DNA from: CBDFGQ01 sp965247295
GTDB lineage: Bacteria > Chloroflexota > Dehalococcoidia > Lucifugimonadales > JAGWBF01
Assembly (NCBI GenBank): GCA_965247295.1
Contig: CBDFGQ010000007.1
Span: forward strand, 496,001 to 560,000
Reading direction: 5' to 3'
DNA length: 64,000 nucleotides
Shown: positions 35,855 through 45,217 of the stretch, in pieces
Layout of the letters: each line of letters starts with the position of its first letter
How positions within the stretch are numbered: position 1 is the first letter of the stretch
The notes under the pieces: generated by a model
What the model was told of the DNA's origin: nothing
The model's input: the letters and a program-made list of their open reading frames with translations, nothing else
The model's database searches: none
Made by a program: the position numbers and the translations under genes

Positions 35855-36760
35855 TTACGGCACCATGCCGGGGGACCAGTCGGGGGCGACGTCGCTGCCG
35901 GGGGCGTTGGTGAGGCGGGTAGGGTTGGAGCCGTCTGCGTCCATCACGTATATCTCGGTATTTCCATCTCTATATGACGTGAAGGCAATTTTTCTGGCGT
36001 CGGGGGACCAGTCGGGCTCCCGATCGAACACCGATTCGTTGGTGATGGGGGTTGGCTCCAGGCTGTCCAGGTCCATCACATAAATCTCCCACCAGCCGGT
36101 CCTGTTGGAGCTAAAGGCTATCTTCCTGCCAACGGGGGACCAGTCGAAGGTGTGTTCCTCGGCGCCGTCGTTGGTAAGGTTCCTCTTTTGGGAGCCGTCG
36201 ACGTTCATGACATAGATCTCCCAGTTACCATCTCTCCTGGTGTTGAAGGCGATCTTGCGGCCGTCGGGAGTCCAGATGCCGAAGATGTCCGGCTCGAACT
36301 TACTGGTGAGGCGTTGCTCTTCAGACCCGTGCAGGTCCATCACGAACAGGTCATGATATAAAAAGGCGTCTCCCGTGACAGAGTGGTAGGCGATCTTGGT
36401 TCCGTCGGGGGACCAGGTGGGACAGCAATCGAAGCCCGGGTTGCTGCTGAGGCGGGTGGGATTGGAGCCGTCGGCATCCATGATATATATCTCTCCGTTG
36501 CCGTCCCTATCGGAATGGTAGGCGATCATCTTGCCGTCGGGAGACCATACCGGCGCCTCGTCGTTCCAGGGGTTGGTGGCGAGCCGGGTGAGGTTGGAGC
36601 CGTCGGCTCCCATTGTGTAGATTTGCCAGTTGCCGTCCCTATTGGAGGCGAAGGCGATGCGGGCCTGCCCTTCCTCCGACCCTCCACAGCTCGCCACGAC
36701 TCCGAGCATAAACAGCAGTGAAGTAAATAACAGGCCGATCGTTCTGAGGTGGCGCCCCAC
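35855..36760 (-). CDS. Lipoprotein with a TolB-like PD40 beta-propeller
   Basis: Starting at GTG 36760, the 301-residue protein has a lipoprotein signal peptide (IGLLFTSLLFMLGVVASC, lipobox VASC). Six repeats of the PD40 type follow (IAFASNRDGNWQIYTMGADG, WSPDGKMIAYHSDRDGNGEIY and so on, each with WSPDG and a D-A-D-G-S turn). It is a surface-attached propeller, presumably for binding. No Tol-Pal genes are nearby, and a single-membrane envelope would not need them. The frame is open much further upstream, but that part overlaps the oxidase gene and is not coding. Confidence 0.85.
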   Translation of the reverse strand: MGRHLRTIGLLFTSLLFMLGVVASCGGSEEGQARIAFASNRDGNWQIYTMGADGSNLTRLATNPWNDEAPVWSPDGKMIAYHSDRDGNGEIYIMDADGSNPTRLSSNPGFDCCPTWSPDGTKIAYHSVTGDAFLYHDLFVMDLHGSEEQRLTSKFEPDIFGIWTPDGRKIAFNTRRDGNWEIYVMNVDGSQKRNLTNDGAEEHTFDWSPVGRKIAFSSNRTGWWEIYVMDLDSLEPTPITNESVFDREPDWSPDARKIAFTSYRDGNTEIYVMDADGSNPTRLTNAPGSDVAPDWSPGMVP

Positions 36761-36843
36761 AAGCAGACATATATTTGTGCCCGAGCAACGGTGCCGGCGC
36801 GGGCCTTCCTGGATGGATCGTCCGCATTCGGTGGCCTCCAACC

Positions 36844-37983
36844 TCACGCCGCCGCGCCTTCGAGGCGCTCCAGACGGAACAGCCCCAGATCGTGGTGGCT
36901 CTGGCCATTCTGGACCAGATCGGCCATGATCTCCCCGACGACGCTGCAAAACTTGAACCCATGTCCGGAGAAGCCTGCGGCAATGCTCACCTGAGGGAAG
37001 TCTCGGTGCAGGTCCAGGATGAAATGTTCGTCGGGGGTGTTGGTAAATATGCACGTCTTGAGAGACATGGTGGGACCCGCGGCCTGGGGGAAGTAGCGGT
37101 CTGTGAATTCCCGCAGCAGGCGCTCGTCCTCCTCGTGCACCTCTCGGTCCATTTTGTCGGGGTCCACCTGCTGGCAGAGGTGATGGAAGCGCCCCACTTT
37201 GAAACCCGGTATGCCGTAGGTGGGAAATCCGTAGAACTTTCCCTCGTCCTCCGCCATATTGAAGACGGGGAAGGCGCCCGGCCTGAAGGGCTCTGGGTGG
37301 AGGGGCTGAAGCCACGCCAGCACCTGCCGTTCGGGTACAAGTAGTCGGGAAAGCTGGGGCACCAGCACCGAAGTCCAGGCTCCGGCGCAGACGACCAGTC
37401 TGCTGGCCGTGTACCTATCTCGGTCCGTCCGGACGATGACTCCTGCTCCCCTAGGCTCCCAGCTCAGGACCCGTTCCCGCCCGTGGACCTCGGCCCCCGC
37501 TTCCAGGGCCGCCTCCACGTGGGTAACGATGCATCGCTCCGGCAACAGGAAGCCCCCGTCGGGCTGGTACACGGCCATTAGTTCGGGCGGCAGGTTGTAC
37601 CCGGGGAACCGCCCGTTGACCTCATCGCCGGTCAGTAGCTCGCAGGGCAGGTGGTGCATCTCACAGGACCTCCGGGAGCCCTCGTACACCAGGCTCCCTG
37701 GCGGTCCGGCGTCTATGGAGCCCGTGGGTACCATTAGCGTCTCGCCGGTGAGGTCCTCCATCTGCCGCCAAAGCTCGTAGGCCCTCCTCAACAGGGGTAC
37801 GTAATCTGGGTGCTCGTAGTAGGCCAGGCGAATGATGCGAGTGAGGCCGTGGGATGAGCCCATCTCATTTGGGATGTCGTAACGCTCGAGGCCGAGGACT
37901 CTCAATCCCCGGCGAGCCAGGTGGTAGGTGGCGGCGCTGCCCATGCCTCCTACCCCTAGCACGATCACGTCGAATGACACCAT
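36844..37983 (-). CDS. Monomeric sarcosine oxidase / N-methyltryptophan oxidase-like flavoenzyme
   Basis: The 379-residue protein begins SFDVIVLGVGGMGSAATYHLARRG (FAD-binding), followed by LERYDIPNEMGSSHGLTRIIRLAYYEHPDY, which is diagnostic of the MSOX/SolA group. The Cys that forms the covalent FAD bond is present in LKTCIFTNTPDEHFI, and AAGFSGHGFKFCSVVGE follows. It oxidises an N-methyl amino acid to the amine, formaldehyde and H2O2; the exact substrate is open. ATG 37983, with GGGGAAGAG just upstream, is preferred to ATG 38001. Confidence 0.9.
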   Translation of the reverse strand: MVSFDVIVLGVGGMGSAATYHLARRGLRVLGLERYDIPNEMGSSHGLTRIIRLAYYEHPDYVPLLRRAYELWRQMEDLTGETLMVPTGSIDAGPPGSLVYEGSRRSCEMHHLPCELLTGDEVNGRFPGYNLPPELMAVYQPDGGFLLPERCIVTHVEAALEAGAEVHGRERVLSWEPRGAGVIVRTDRDRYTASRLVVCAGAWTSVLVPQLSRLLVPERQVLAWLQPLHPEPFRPGAFPVFNMAEDEGKFYGFPTYGIPGFKVGRFHHLCQQVDPDKMDREVHEEDERLLREFTDRYFPQAAGPTMSLKTCIFTNTPDEHFILDLHRDFPQVSIAAGFSGHGFKFCSVVGEIMADLVQNGQSHHDLGLFRLERLEGAAA

Positions 37984-38232
37984 ACTCTCTTCCCCGTTCA
38001 CTGCGGCGGCTCAAGATGGTTCCGTGTCGCGGCCTTATTTGCGGCCCATTGGGGGTGTAACGGAACGCCGTGCCTACTTCCCCGGCTGGCGGCCTACAAC
38101 CAGGCCACCGAGGCTACGGTAAATTTAGGGCTGGCGACTTCAGAAGTCAAGGCTGAAGCTCATGCTCGCGGGTCTGGAGAAGTGGCCCGGAAAATGGTAT
38201 CGTTGAGCCCAACCAACGGTAGGAGGGGCAGG

Positions 38233-38655
38233 ATGGCCAAGATCAAGCACATCGCGATCGCAACCCAGGACGCGGAAAAGACAGCCAGGTTTTACACCGA
38301 GGTATTAGGCCTCAAGGAGATCGCCAAGCTGGATAGTCCCACCGCCTCTGGGTATTACATCAGCGACGGCAACATCAACCTGGCTATCCTGAATTTCAAG
38401 AACGACCAGGTCGCCGGCCCGGAATATGGCGTCGGGTACACTGGACTCCACCACATCGGCTTCCAGGTGGAGAGTCTGGAAGAGGCTGCCAAGAAGTTGA
38501 AGGCCGCCAACTGGAAACCGAGAGATGAAATCAACGAGGCCCTGGGAGTCGGGATGGATAGCCCCCGTCACGGCAATGTCGAGGTGAAGTATGGCGGGCC
38601 CGATGGGGTCATCGTAGACATCTCGGAGACCGGGTGGGTGGGTACCGACGGGTAA
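38233..38655 (+). CDS. VOC (glyoxalase/dioxygenase-fold) family protein
   Basis: The 140-residue protein has two beta-alpha-beta-beta-beta halves: IKHIAIATQDAEKTARFYTEVLGLKEI and GLHHIGFQVESLEEAAKKLKAANW. Metal ligands are plausible at His of KHIAIA, His of LHHIGF and the late Glu/Asp of GVIVDISE. It could be a methylmalonyl-CoA epimerase-like, lactoylglutathione lyase-like or extradiol-type enzyme. ATG 38233 follows AGGAGGGGC. Confidence 0.8.
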   Translation: MAKIKHIAIATQDAEKTARFYTEVLGLKEIAKLDSPTASGYYISDGNINLAILNFKNDQVAGPEYGVGYTGLHHIGFQVESLEEAAKKLKAANWKPRDEINEALGVGMDSPRHGNVEVKYGGPDGVIVDISETGWVGTDG

Positions 38656-38675
38656 GGGTTGGGACCCGCCGGCGA

Positions 38676-39980
38676 TTACGGCGACATCTTGATGACGAAA
38701 GCGTCGTTACGCCCCCCGGAAAAGGTCTGGCCCGGGAAAGCGCCACCCGTATCGCCGACGACATATACATTGCCCGCGTTGTCTACCCCCAGTCCCAGGG
38801 CGCGGTCCTGCTCCGCAGTGCCGAACTGGTGTGTCCAGAGCTCAACTCCGTTGCCGTCGTACTTGCGCAGGTAGGAGTCTATTCGCCCGAAACTGGCGTG
38901 GCCGGGAAGGCCGCCCTCAGTCCACCCTGCGACGTACACATTGCCTTCCCAGTCCGTGACCACATCTCTAGCCTCGCCCCAGCCAGCAGCTCCGAACTGG
39001 CGGATCCAGATCTCTGTCCCGTTTCTGTCGTACTTCCTGACGTAAGCCTCGCTGCTGCCCAGACTGGATTGTCTATGGAGGGTGCCGGCGGTCCAGCCTA
39101 CGACGTAAACGTTTCCGCCCCGGTCTATCCCTGCGCTAAGTGCCGATTCTTCAGATCGGGAGCCGAACTGGCGGGTCCATAGCGGGTCCCCTCCGCCATC
39201 ATAGTTGCGGACGTAAGCGTCGCGCCCTCCCGCGTTGGACTGGCCGTAATAGGCGCCCTCGGTAAAACCCACCACGTAGGCGTTGCCAGAGTTCCGGTCT
39301 ACCCCCACCCCTTGGGCCTGGTCCCAGCCGGAGTTGCCGAATTCCCGAGTCCAGAGCTCATTCCCCAGGCTATCGTACTTGCGCACAAAGCTGGCGGTGC
39401 TTCCTTGACGGGTGATTACGGGAAAGGACCCCTCGGTCCAGCCTATTACATACACGTTCCCCTGGCGGTCCACGTCTAAGGCGGTGGCGCTGTCGGCTGC
39501 CGGCGTGCCGAACTGGCGGGTCCACAGCTCATCTCCTTCGCTGTCGTACTTTCGTACGAAGGCGTCGCCCGGCCCTCCCAAACTGAGCTGGCCGGGAAGG
39601 GCGCCCCACGTGTGCCCGGCCACGTACACGCTGCCGGCCCCGTCTACCGCTACCGCCCGGGCCTCGTCAACGTCGGCGCTGCCGAACTGTCGAGTCCAGA
39701 GCTCGTTTCCCGCCCGGTCGTATCCGCGCACGAAGATGTCGCTGAAGCCTCCCAGGTAGGACTGGCCAGGAAGGGCGTCCCACGTGTCGCCCACGACGTA
39801 CACGTTGCCCGCTTCATCGACCGCCACATCTCTGGCATAGTCCACGCCCGAGGTGCCGAACTGGCGCGTCCACGACTCGTCCCCGCCGGATGGGCGGCTG
39901 CAGCTCGCAGCGGCAGACGACCCCACGACGAATATCAAAAGGAGGCTGGCCACGGGCAGCCTCCACCGGTTGCCGCTCAT
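38676..39980 (-). CDS. Lipoprotein with seven SBBP beta-propeller repeats
   Basis: The 434-residue protein has a signal peptide and lipobox (LLLIFVVGSSAAASC), then seven repeats of about 50 residues. Each starts with [LS]WTRQFGT-like segments and contains GNVYVVGDT and YDxxGNE[LI]W turns. This is the SBBP (beta-propeller) repeat found on the surface of several bacteria. It should form one seven-bladed propeller. It is convergent with the VOC gene and only 20 bases away. Repeat number and regularity suggest recent repeat expansion (inference). Confidence 0.85.
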   Translation of the reverse strand: MSGNRWRLPVASLLLIFVVGSSAAASCSRPSGGDESWTRQFGTSGVDYARDVAVDEAGNVYVVGDTWDALPGQSYLGGFSDIFVRGYDRAGNELWTRQFGSADVDEARAVAVDGAGSVYVAGHTWGALPGQLSLGGPGDAFVRKYDSEGDELWTRQFGTPAADSATALDVDRQGNVYVIGWTEGSFPVITRQGSTASFVRKYDSLGNELWTREFGNSGWDQAQGVGVDRNSGNAYVVGFTEGAYYGQSNAGGRDAYVRNYDGGGDPLWTRQFGSRSEESALSAGIDRGGNVYVVGWTAGTLHRQSSLGSSEAYVRKYDRNGTEIWIRQFGAAGWGEARDVVTDWEGNVYVAGWTEGGLPGHASFGRIDSYLRKYDGNGVELWTHQFGTAEQDRALGLGVDNAGNVYVVGDTGGAFPGQTFSGGRNDAFVIKMSP

Positions 39981-40050
39981 ACTACGCGTGCCCCACTCTG
40001 GCTCTGGGTAGGCACGTTCGTGGCGTTGCCTTTACGTGAGTCGCCCGCAA

Positions 40051-40764
40051 CTACTTGAGGTGCTCTGCGAAGAATTCCAGAGTCCGGGGCCACGATGCCT
40101 CCACGGCTGCAGCCCTGTGGTCACTCTGGTTGGTGTGGTCCATGAAGGAGTGGCCGGCGTCGGGATAGGTGTGGAACTGGTGAGGCTTGCCCAGGCGGGT
40201 CAGTTCGGAGTCCAGCTTTTTCATATCAGCCTGGGATGGGTTGGGATCGTCGTTGCCAAAGTGGAACAGTATCGCTCCGCCGATCTCGTTGGCCCTGTCG
40301 AAGGGGGTCTGGGCAACGTTCTTGCCCCAGGGCTCCATGATGTTGCCGCCGTAGTAGGGCACCGCGGCCTTGAATATGCTGTTGGCGGCGGCCATAAGCC
40401 AGACCACCCGGCCCCCCATGCAGAAGCCGATAATGCCCAGCTTTTCGCCGCTGATGCCGGGGTGATTCCGCATAAACTCCGCCGTGGCGTTCACGTCTAT
40501 CTCGATATCGGGATCGCTGAGCCGCTCGCGGGGGTGTGCCGACCGGAGAGGGCCGTCCGGCGCCAGGCGATGGAACAGGTCGGGTATGACCGCCGCGTAT
40601 CCGTCGTCGGCCAGCTTGTCGGCCATGTCCTGGCTGAACTGGTCAACTCCTCCGCCGTGGTGAATGACCACGACGCCTGGGAACGGCCCCGCGCCGCTGG
40701 GCACGCTCACGTACATCTGCATCTCGTCACCGTCTGCCTTGACGCTTTCCCGGAAGCTTGGCAT
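40051..40764 (-). CDS. Dienelactone hydrolase family protein
   Basis: The 237-residue alpha/beta hydrolase has FPGVVVIHHGGG near the oxyanion hole, the nucleophile elbow IGFCMGGRVVW (Cys, as in dienelactone hydrolase), the acid in LFHFGNDDPNPS and the catalytic His in YPDAGHSFMDH. It cleaves lactone or ester bonds, possibly in aromatic-compound breakdown. It is the last gene of a leftward run after two GMC oxidoreductases. Confidence 0.9.
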   Translation of the reverse strand: MPSFRESVKADGDEMQMYVSVPSGAGPFPGVVVIHHGGGVDQFSQDMADKLADDGYAAVIPDLFHRLAPDGPLRSAHPRERLSDPDIEIDVNATAEFMRNHPGISGEKLGIIGFCMGGRVVWLMAAANSIFKAAVPYYGGNIMEPWGKNVAQTPFDRANEIGGAILFHFGNDDPNPSQADMKKLDSELTRLGKPHQFHTYPDAGHSFMDHTNQSDHRAAAVEASWPRTLEFFAEHLK

Positions 40765-40879
40765 ATCTCCTTACCTCCCAATGTTAATCTGCCAGTACGC
40801 CCATACTATGGTGCCTGGAGTTTACCAAATTTGCCGGACCCGAGGGTTCCCCGTGCCGTTTGCCACCGGTGACAGGCGC

Positions 40880-42415
40880 TTACCCCTTGATCATGTCAGC
40901 CACCCGCTCGGCGATCATAATGGTGGTGGCGTTGGTGTTGGCCCGGATCACGTCGGGCATGACCGATGCGTCCACCACCCGCAGGCCCTCCAGCCCGTGC
41001 ACCCGGCAGCGCTGGTCCACCACCGTCATGGGGTCCGATGATAGGCCCATCTTGCAGGTGCCGGAGATATGCTGGGTCGTGCTGACGTTTTCCATCAGCC
41101 AGGCGTCCAGCGCCTCGTCCGACGCCAGGTCAAGATCCGTGGGCGTGATGAAGTCCTCCACCATATCCTTGAAGGCCCCGTGGTCCAGCAACCGCACGCA
41201 GAGGCGCACGGCCTCTCGCAGCCGCTCCCGGTCCCATGGGTGTTGCACGTACCGGTAATCCAATGAGGGCTGCACGCGCGGATCGGTGGAAGCAAGTCGT
41301 AGCTCCCCAGCTCCCAGTGCCAGCTCCAACACGGCGATCAGCCGGATGCCCTCCCCCTCCATAGGGTCCCCGCCCAGGGGAACGGAAAAGGCGGAAGGGA
41401 GTATCTGGATGTCGTTGCGGGCCGTGGACCCGGTGGCCGTGTAGCGGACGGCGGTCTGTAGCCTGGGGGCATCGGGGTCCAGGGGGACACCCTCCTTGAC
41501 CCGCACCCGCACGGGCGCCGTGGGATGGTCCCTCATGTTCTGGCCCACCCCAGGCAGGTCGCGTACCAAGGGAATTCCAAGGCTGCCCAGGTGGTCGGCG
41601 GGCCCCACGCCGGAAAGCATCAGTAGCTGGGGCGATGCCATGGCTCCCCCGCTCAGGATGATCTCTTCTCCTTTTACCGTAAACCTCTCGTCACCGCTTT
41701 CCAGCTCCACCCCCGTGGCCACCCTGCCCTCAAAGAGGATTCGAGTGGCCAGCACGTTGGCCCTGATGGTCAGGTTTAGCCTGTGGCGGCTGGGGTCTAT
41801 GTAACTCAGGGCAGTGCTCATACGAATGCCGTCGGGGTTGTTCATGGGTATGGGGCCTACGCCACTGGACTCCGGATTGTTCATGTCTGGGTCCTCCGGG
41901 AACCCGGCATCTATGCAGGCCTGGTAGAAGGCCGACTGGAAGGGTAGCCATGCCTCCCGCTTGTGCCGCCTCACGGGTATCGGGCCTTCCGAGCCGTGAA
42001 AGTCGTCCCTGATGTCCAGGTCCTCCTCCAGCTTTCTGAAGTATGGCAAGACCTTGAGGAAGGACCACTCGTCGTTGCCCCAGGAGGCCCAGCTGTCGAA
42101 GTCTTCGGGGATGCCCCTGAGGAAGACCTGCCCGTTGATGGCGCTTGTGCCTCCCACCACCTTGCCGCGCGGCACGGGCATGGGCTGGGACTGCTGAGGA
42201 GTGGCCTGCCCAACGAATGACCAGTTATGAGGGGCTCCCACGGCATTGGCGATCTGGTTGTAGCCGTACTTCAGGTCTCCGGGGAGGTCCCCGAAGTCAG
42301 GATAGTCGGGACCTGCCTCCAGCAGCAGAACCGAACGCTTGGGGTCCTCGGACAGCCGGGCCGCCAGGACACAGCCCGCCGAGCCGGCCCCGATTATGAT
42401 GTAGTCGTATTTCAT
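40880..42415 (-). CDS. GMC oxidoreductase (choline dehydrogenase-like), downstream paralog
   Basis: The 511-residue protein has FAD-binding YIIIGAGSAGCVLAARLSE, LLEAGPDYPDF, the GMC signature around GKVVGGTSAINGQVFLRG, and GGAMASPQLLMLSGVGP. Catalytic His/Asn are in TTQHISGTCKMG and ANTNATTIMIAERVADM. Relatives oxidise choline, alkanols, PEG or sugars. It is closely similar along its length to the adjacent upstream gene (42467-44008), so the two arose by tandem duplication. Confidence 0.9.
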   Translation of the reverse strand: MKYDYIIIGAGSAGCVLAARLSEDPKRSVLLLEAGPDYPDFGDLPGDLKYGYNQIANAVGAPHNWSFVGQATPQQSQPMPVPRGKVVGGTSAINGQVFLRGIPEDFDSWASWGNDEWSFLKVLPYFRKLEEDLDIRDDFHGSEGPIPVRRHKREAWLPFQSAFYQACIDAGFPEDPDMNNPESSGVGPIPMNNPDGIRMSTALSYIDPSRHRLNLTIRANVLATRILFEGRVATGVELESGDERFTVKGEEIILSGGAMASPQLLMLSGVGPADHLGSLGIPLVRDLPGVGQNMRDHPTAPVRVRVKEGVPLDPDAPRLQTAVRYTATGSTARNDIQILPSAFSVPLGGDPMEGEGIRLIAVLELALGAGELRLASTDPRVQPSLDYRYVQHPWDRERLREAVRLCVRLLDHGAFKDMVEDFITPTDLDLASDEALDAWLMENVSTTQHISGTCKMGLSSDPMTVVDQRCRVHGLEGLRVVDASVMPDVIRANTNATTIMIAERVADMIKG

Positions 42416-42466
42416 AGACCTCCCTACTGGCCGTGGCCGTACCGTTTCGGGGGGGGCCGGTAGAGG

Positions 42467-44008
42467 CTACCTGAGCCAGTCGGCGATGCGCTCGGCGATC
42501 ATGATGGTGGTGGCGTTGGTGTTGGCCCGGATGACGTCCGGCATGATGGACGCGTCCACCACCCGTATGCCATCCAGCCCGTGCACACGGCCGTACTGGT
42601 CAACCACGGCCTGCGGGTCCTGCGATGGCCCCATCTTGCAGGTGCCGGAGCTGTGCTGACTGGTGGCCACGTGTCGCAGCATCCAGGCGTCCAGTGCGTC
42701 CTCCGAGGCCAGGTCCTGGTCCGTGGGCGTAATCCTGCCCTCGACCATGTCCTTATATGATTCGTGTTCCAGGAGCCGGACGACCAATCGTACGGCCTCC
42801 CGCAACCGCTCCCGGTCCCAGGGGTGCTCCAGGTAGCGGTACTCCAGATGGGGCTGCGCATCGAGATCAGTGGAGGTGAGCTTTAGCTCCCCAGAACCTA
42901 GGGGCCTTTCCAGGACGCATCGGATGAGGATGCCATGCCGTGCCCCGTTGTCCTCGCTCAGGGCATGGTAGTAGGAGTGGGCCAGGACCTGTATGTCGTT
43001 GCGGTCTTTGGACCCCGCAGCTGTGTACCGAAGACCCACCTGCATTCGCTGGACGTTGGGGCCCAAACGTAAGCCGTCCTTGACGCCCATCTGTAGGGTA
43101 ACCGCCGGATGGTCCCTAAGGTTGCGCCCCACCCCTGGAAGGTCGTGTACAACCGGTATTCCCAGGCCGCGCAGCTGTTCCCCAGGGCCCACGCCGGAAA
43201 GCATGAGCGTTTGAGGGGACTGAATGGCGCCGGCGCAGAGCAGGACCTCCTCTGCCTGGATGGCGAAGCTCTGCCCGCCACTCTCCACTTCCACGCCGAT
43301 TGCCCTGGGGCCATCGAAGAGGATCCGCCGCGCCAGCACACCCGGCCGTATGGTCAGGTTAAGACGGTGCCGCGCGTCGTTCAGGTGTGTCAGGGCGGTA
43401 CTCATGCGGATGCCATTGGGATTGTTCATCGGGTGGGGAGCTACCCCTGACGTCTCCGGGTTGTTCATGTCCGGGTCCTCGGGGAACCCGGCGGCCACGC
43501 AGGCGGTGTAGAATGCCTCCTGAAAAGGTGGCCATTGCTGGCGTTTGTGCCGAAGGACCGGGATGGGGCCATCGGCCCCGTGAAAGTCGTCGCGAATGTC
43601 CAGGTCAGACTCCATGTTGCGAAAGTAGGGGAGGACCTTTACGAAGGACCACTCGTCGTTGCCCCACGAAGCCCAGTTGTCGTAGTCCTCTGGGATGCCC
43701 CGCAGGAAGACCTGCCCGTTGATCGCGCTGGAACCGCCCACCACCCTCCCTCGCGGCACGTGCATGGGCTCTGACTGCTGTGGAGTGGCCCTGCCGGTGA
43801 ATGACCAGTTGTGGCCCGCGTTAATCTCGGCGGCAACGTCGTTGAGCGGGTGCTTTAGCTCGTCTGGCAGCAGGTCGAAGTCGGGGTAGTCGGGCCCCGC
43901 TTCCAGGAGCAGGACGGCGCGGCTGGAGTCCTCTGAGAGGCGTGCCGCCAGGACGCAGCCCGCTGAGCCCCCTCCCACTATTATCTTGTCGTATTTCAGC
44001 CTCGACAC
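42467..44008 (-). CDS. GMC oxidoreductase (choline dehydrogenase-like), upstream paralog
   Basis: The 513-residue protein (from GTG 44008) has the same GMC motifs as its neighbour: KIIVGGGSAGCVLAARLSED, GRVVGGSSAINGQVFLRG, CAGAIQSPQTLMLSGVGP, TSQHSSGTCKMGPS and ANTNATTIMIAERIADW. The FAD glycine motif reads GGGSAG rather than GAGSAG. The frame is open upstream to 44089, but homology starts at SRLKYDKIIVGG. The pair may have different substrate specificities. Confidence 0.9.
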   Translation of the reverse strand: MSRLKYDKIIVGGGSAGCVLAARLSEDSSRAVLLLEAGPDYPDFDLLPDELKHPLNDVAAEINAGHNWSFTGRATPQQSEPMHVPRGRVVGGSSAINGQVFLRGIPEDYDNWASWGNDEWSFVKVLPYFRNMESDLDIRDDFHGADGPIPVLRHKRQQWPPFQEAFYTACVAAGFPEDPDMNNPETSGVAPHPMNNPNGIRMSTALTHLNDARHRLNLTIRPGVLARRILFDGPRAIGVEVESGGQSFAIQAEEVLLCAGAIQSPQTLMLSGVGPGEQLRGLGIPVVHDLPGVGRNLRDHPAVTLQMGVKDGLRLGPNVQRMQVGLRYTAAGSKDRNDIQVLAHSYYHALSEDNGARHGILIRCVLERPLGSGELKLTSTDLDAQPHLEYRYLEHPWDRERLREAVRLVVRLLEHESYKDMVEGRITPTDQDLASEDALDAWMLRHVATSQHSSGTCKMGPSQDPQAVVDQYGRVHGLDGIRVVDASIMPDVIRANTNATTIMIAERIADWLR

Positions 44009-44213
44009 CCCTTCGCCGTGTGGGAGATCTCGCGTACAAAATCGGGGGATCGCCGGTACCGAGTAAGGATACCTAAAGGTCGGAACCATATCAAGTCGGA
44101 GACTGAAGACTGGTGTGAGGGCGAGTGGAACACGATGCAGACAGGGTGGGGTATAATTGTAACGGCTCCTGCGTCCACAACTTTCCTAGAGCTCGGAGGA
44201 AGGTGGATACGAC

Positions 44214-45191
44214 TTGAAGATCTGCTCTCTACTGCCCAGCGGCACCGAGATCGTCTACGCCCTGGGACTCGGGGACCAGCTGGTCGGGGTGACCGACCTG
44301 TGCGACTACCCAGCACAAGCCAGGAAAAAGCGCGTCGTGAGCCGTAGCCTGGTCGACACCTCGGGCCTTACCAGCGCGGAGATGGAGCATAGCATAATGG
44401 AGCTGACCGCTGAGGGCAGGAGCCCATTTGAGGTTGACACGGAGTGGATGCAAAGGGAGTGCCCCGATTTGGTTCTCACCCAGGACTCCTGCTATGTCTG
44501 CGACGTGAGCGCCGACCAGGTGCGCGAGGCCGCTTCAATCGCACAGCTCCTGCCGCGTATTCTGGTGCTGAGCCCTAAAACGCTGTCCGAGATCTTCGCC
44601 ACCATCGGGGAGGTTGGGGAAGCGGCCGGGGTCGGTGATAGGGCCGCGAAGCTAGTCGCGTTCCTCCGGTCCAGGGTGGATGCGGTGGTGCGGACAGCCG
44701 GCGAGGCCACATCGCGTCCCACGGTCTTGTCTCTGGAGGGCATAGACCCATTGGTGGCGGGAGGCCACTGGATACCTGAAATGAAGTTGCTGGCCGGTGG
44801 ACGAGACGAGATGTTCAGTCCGGGCTGTCCGGCCCTGCGACTTTCCTGGGACCAGGTCCTGAGGAACGATCCCGATTTGCTCCTTATATCGCCCTGCTCG
44901 TCAGGCCTGGTCAGGAGCCTCAGAGAGGTGGGGTGGCTGGCGAGACAGGAAGGGTGGTGGGACCTCCGTTCAGTAAGGACGAGACAGGTCTACGTGATGG
45001 ACCACGTGTACTTCAGCAGGCCGGGGCCACGCATCGTCACCGGCATCGAGATACTCGCCGAGATAATGCATCCTGATGCATTTTCCGGCCTGATACCCGA
45101 AAATATGGTTTTAAAGCTCGATCCATCGGTTGGTGAGGGCGGCCCGGCCGATGAGCTGGCCCGGCACTTCTTGCCCTACCCTACCCCTTAG
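44214..45191 (+). CDS. BtuF-like helical-backbone metal/cobalamin-binding protein without signal peptide
   Basis: The 325-residue protein starts ICSLLPSGTEIVYALGLGDQLVGVTDLCDYP and has the two-lobe fold joined by a long helix (IAQLLPRILVLSPKTLSEIFATIGEVGEAAG). It ends in MDHVYFSRPGPRIVTGIEILAEIMHP. This is the cobalamin/haem/siderophore-binding fold of ABC transporters, but no signal peptide or ABC partner exists here; cytoplasmic cobalamin-binding proteins of this type are known. The start is TTG 44214, with GGAGGAAGG at 44195-44203. It is divergent from the GMC genes; the gap of about 200 bases holds both promoters. Confidence 0.82.
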   Translation: MKICSLLPSGTEIVYALGLGDQLVGVTDLCDYPAQARKKRVVSRSLVDTSGLTSAEMEHSIMELTAEGRSPFEVDTEWMQRECPDLVLTQDSCYVCDVSADQVREAASIAQLLPRILVLSPKTLSEIFATIGEVGEAAGVGDRAAKLVAFLRSRVDAVVRTAGEATSRPTVLSLEGIDPLVAGGHWIPEMKLLAGGRDEMFSPGCPALRLSWDQVLRNDPDLLLISPCSSGLVRSLREVGWLARQEGWWDLRSVRTRQVYVMDHVYFSRPGPRIVTGIEILAEIMHPDAFSGLIPENMVLKLDPSVGEGGPADELARHFLPYPTP

Positions 45192-45217
45192 CAGAGTGCA
45201 GAAAAAATCTTGGCCTT

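Noticed and set aside
36761..37315. Long N-terminal extension of the PD40 lipoprotein frame
   Set aside because: It lies antiphase over the sarcosine-oxidase-like gene, is Arg/Pro/Gly-rich, and would bury the lipoprotein signal peptide.
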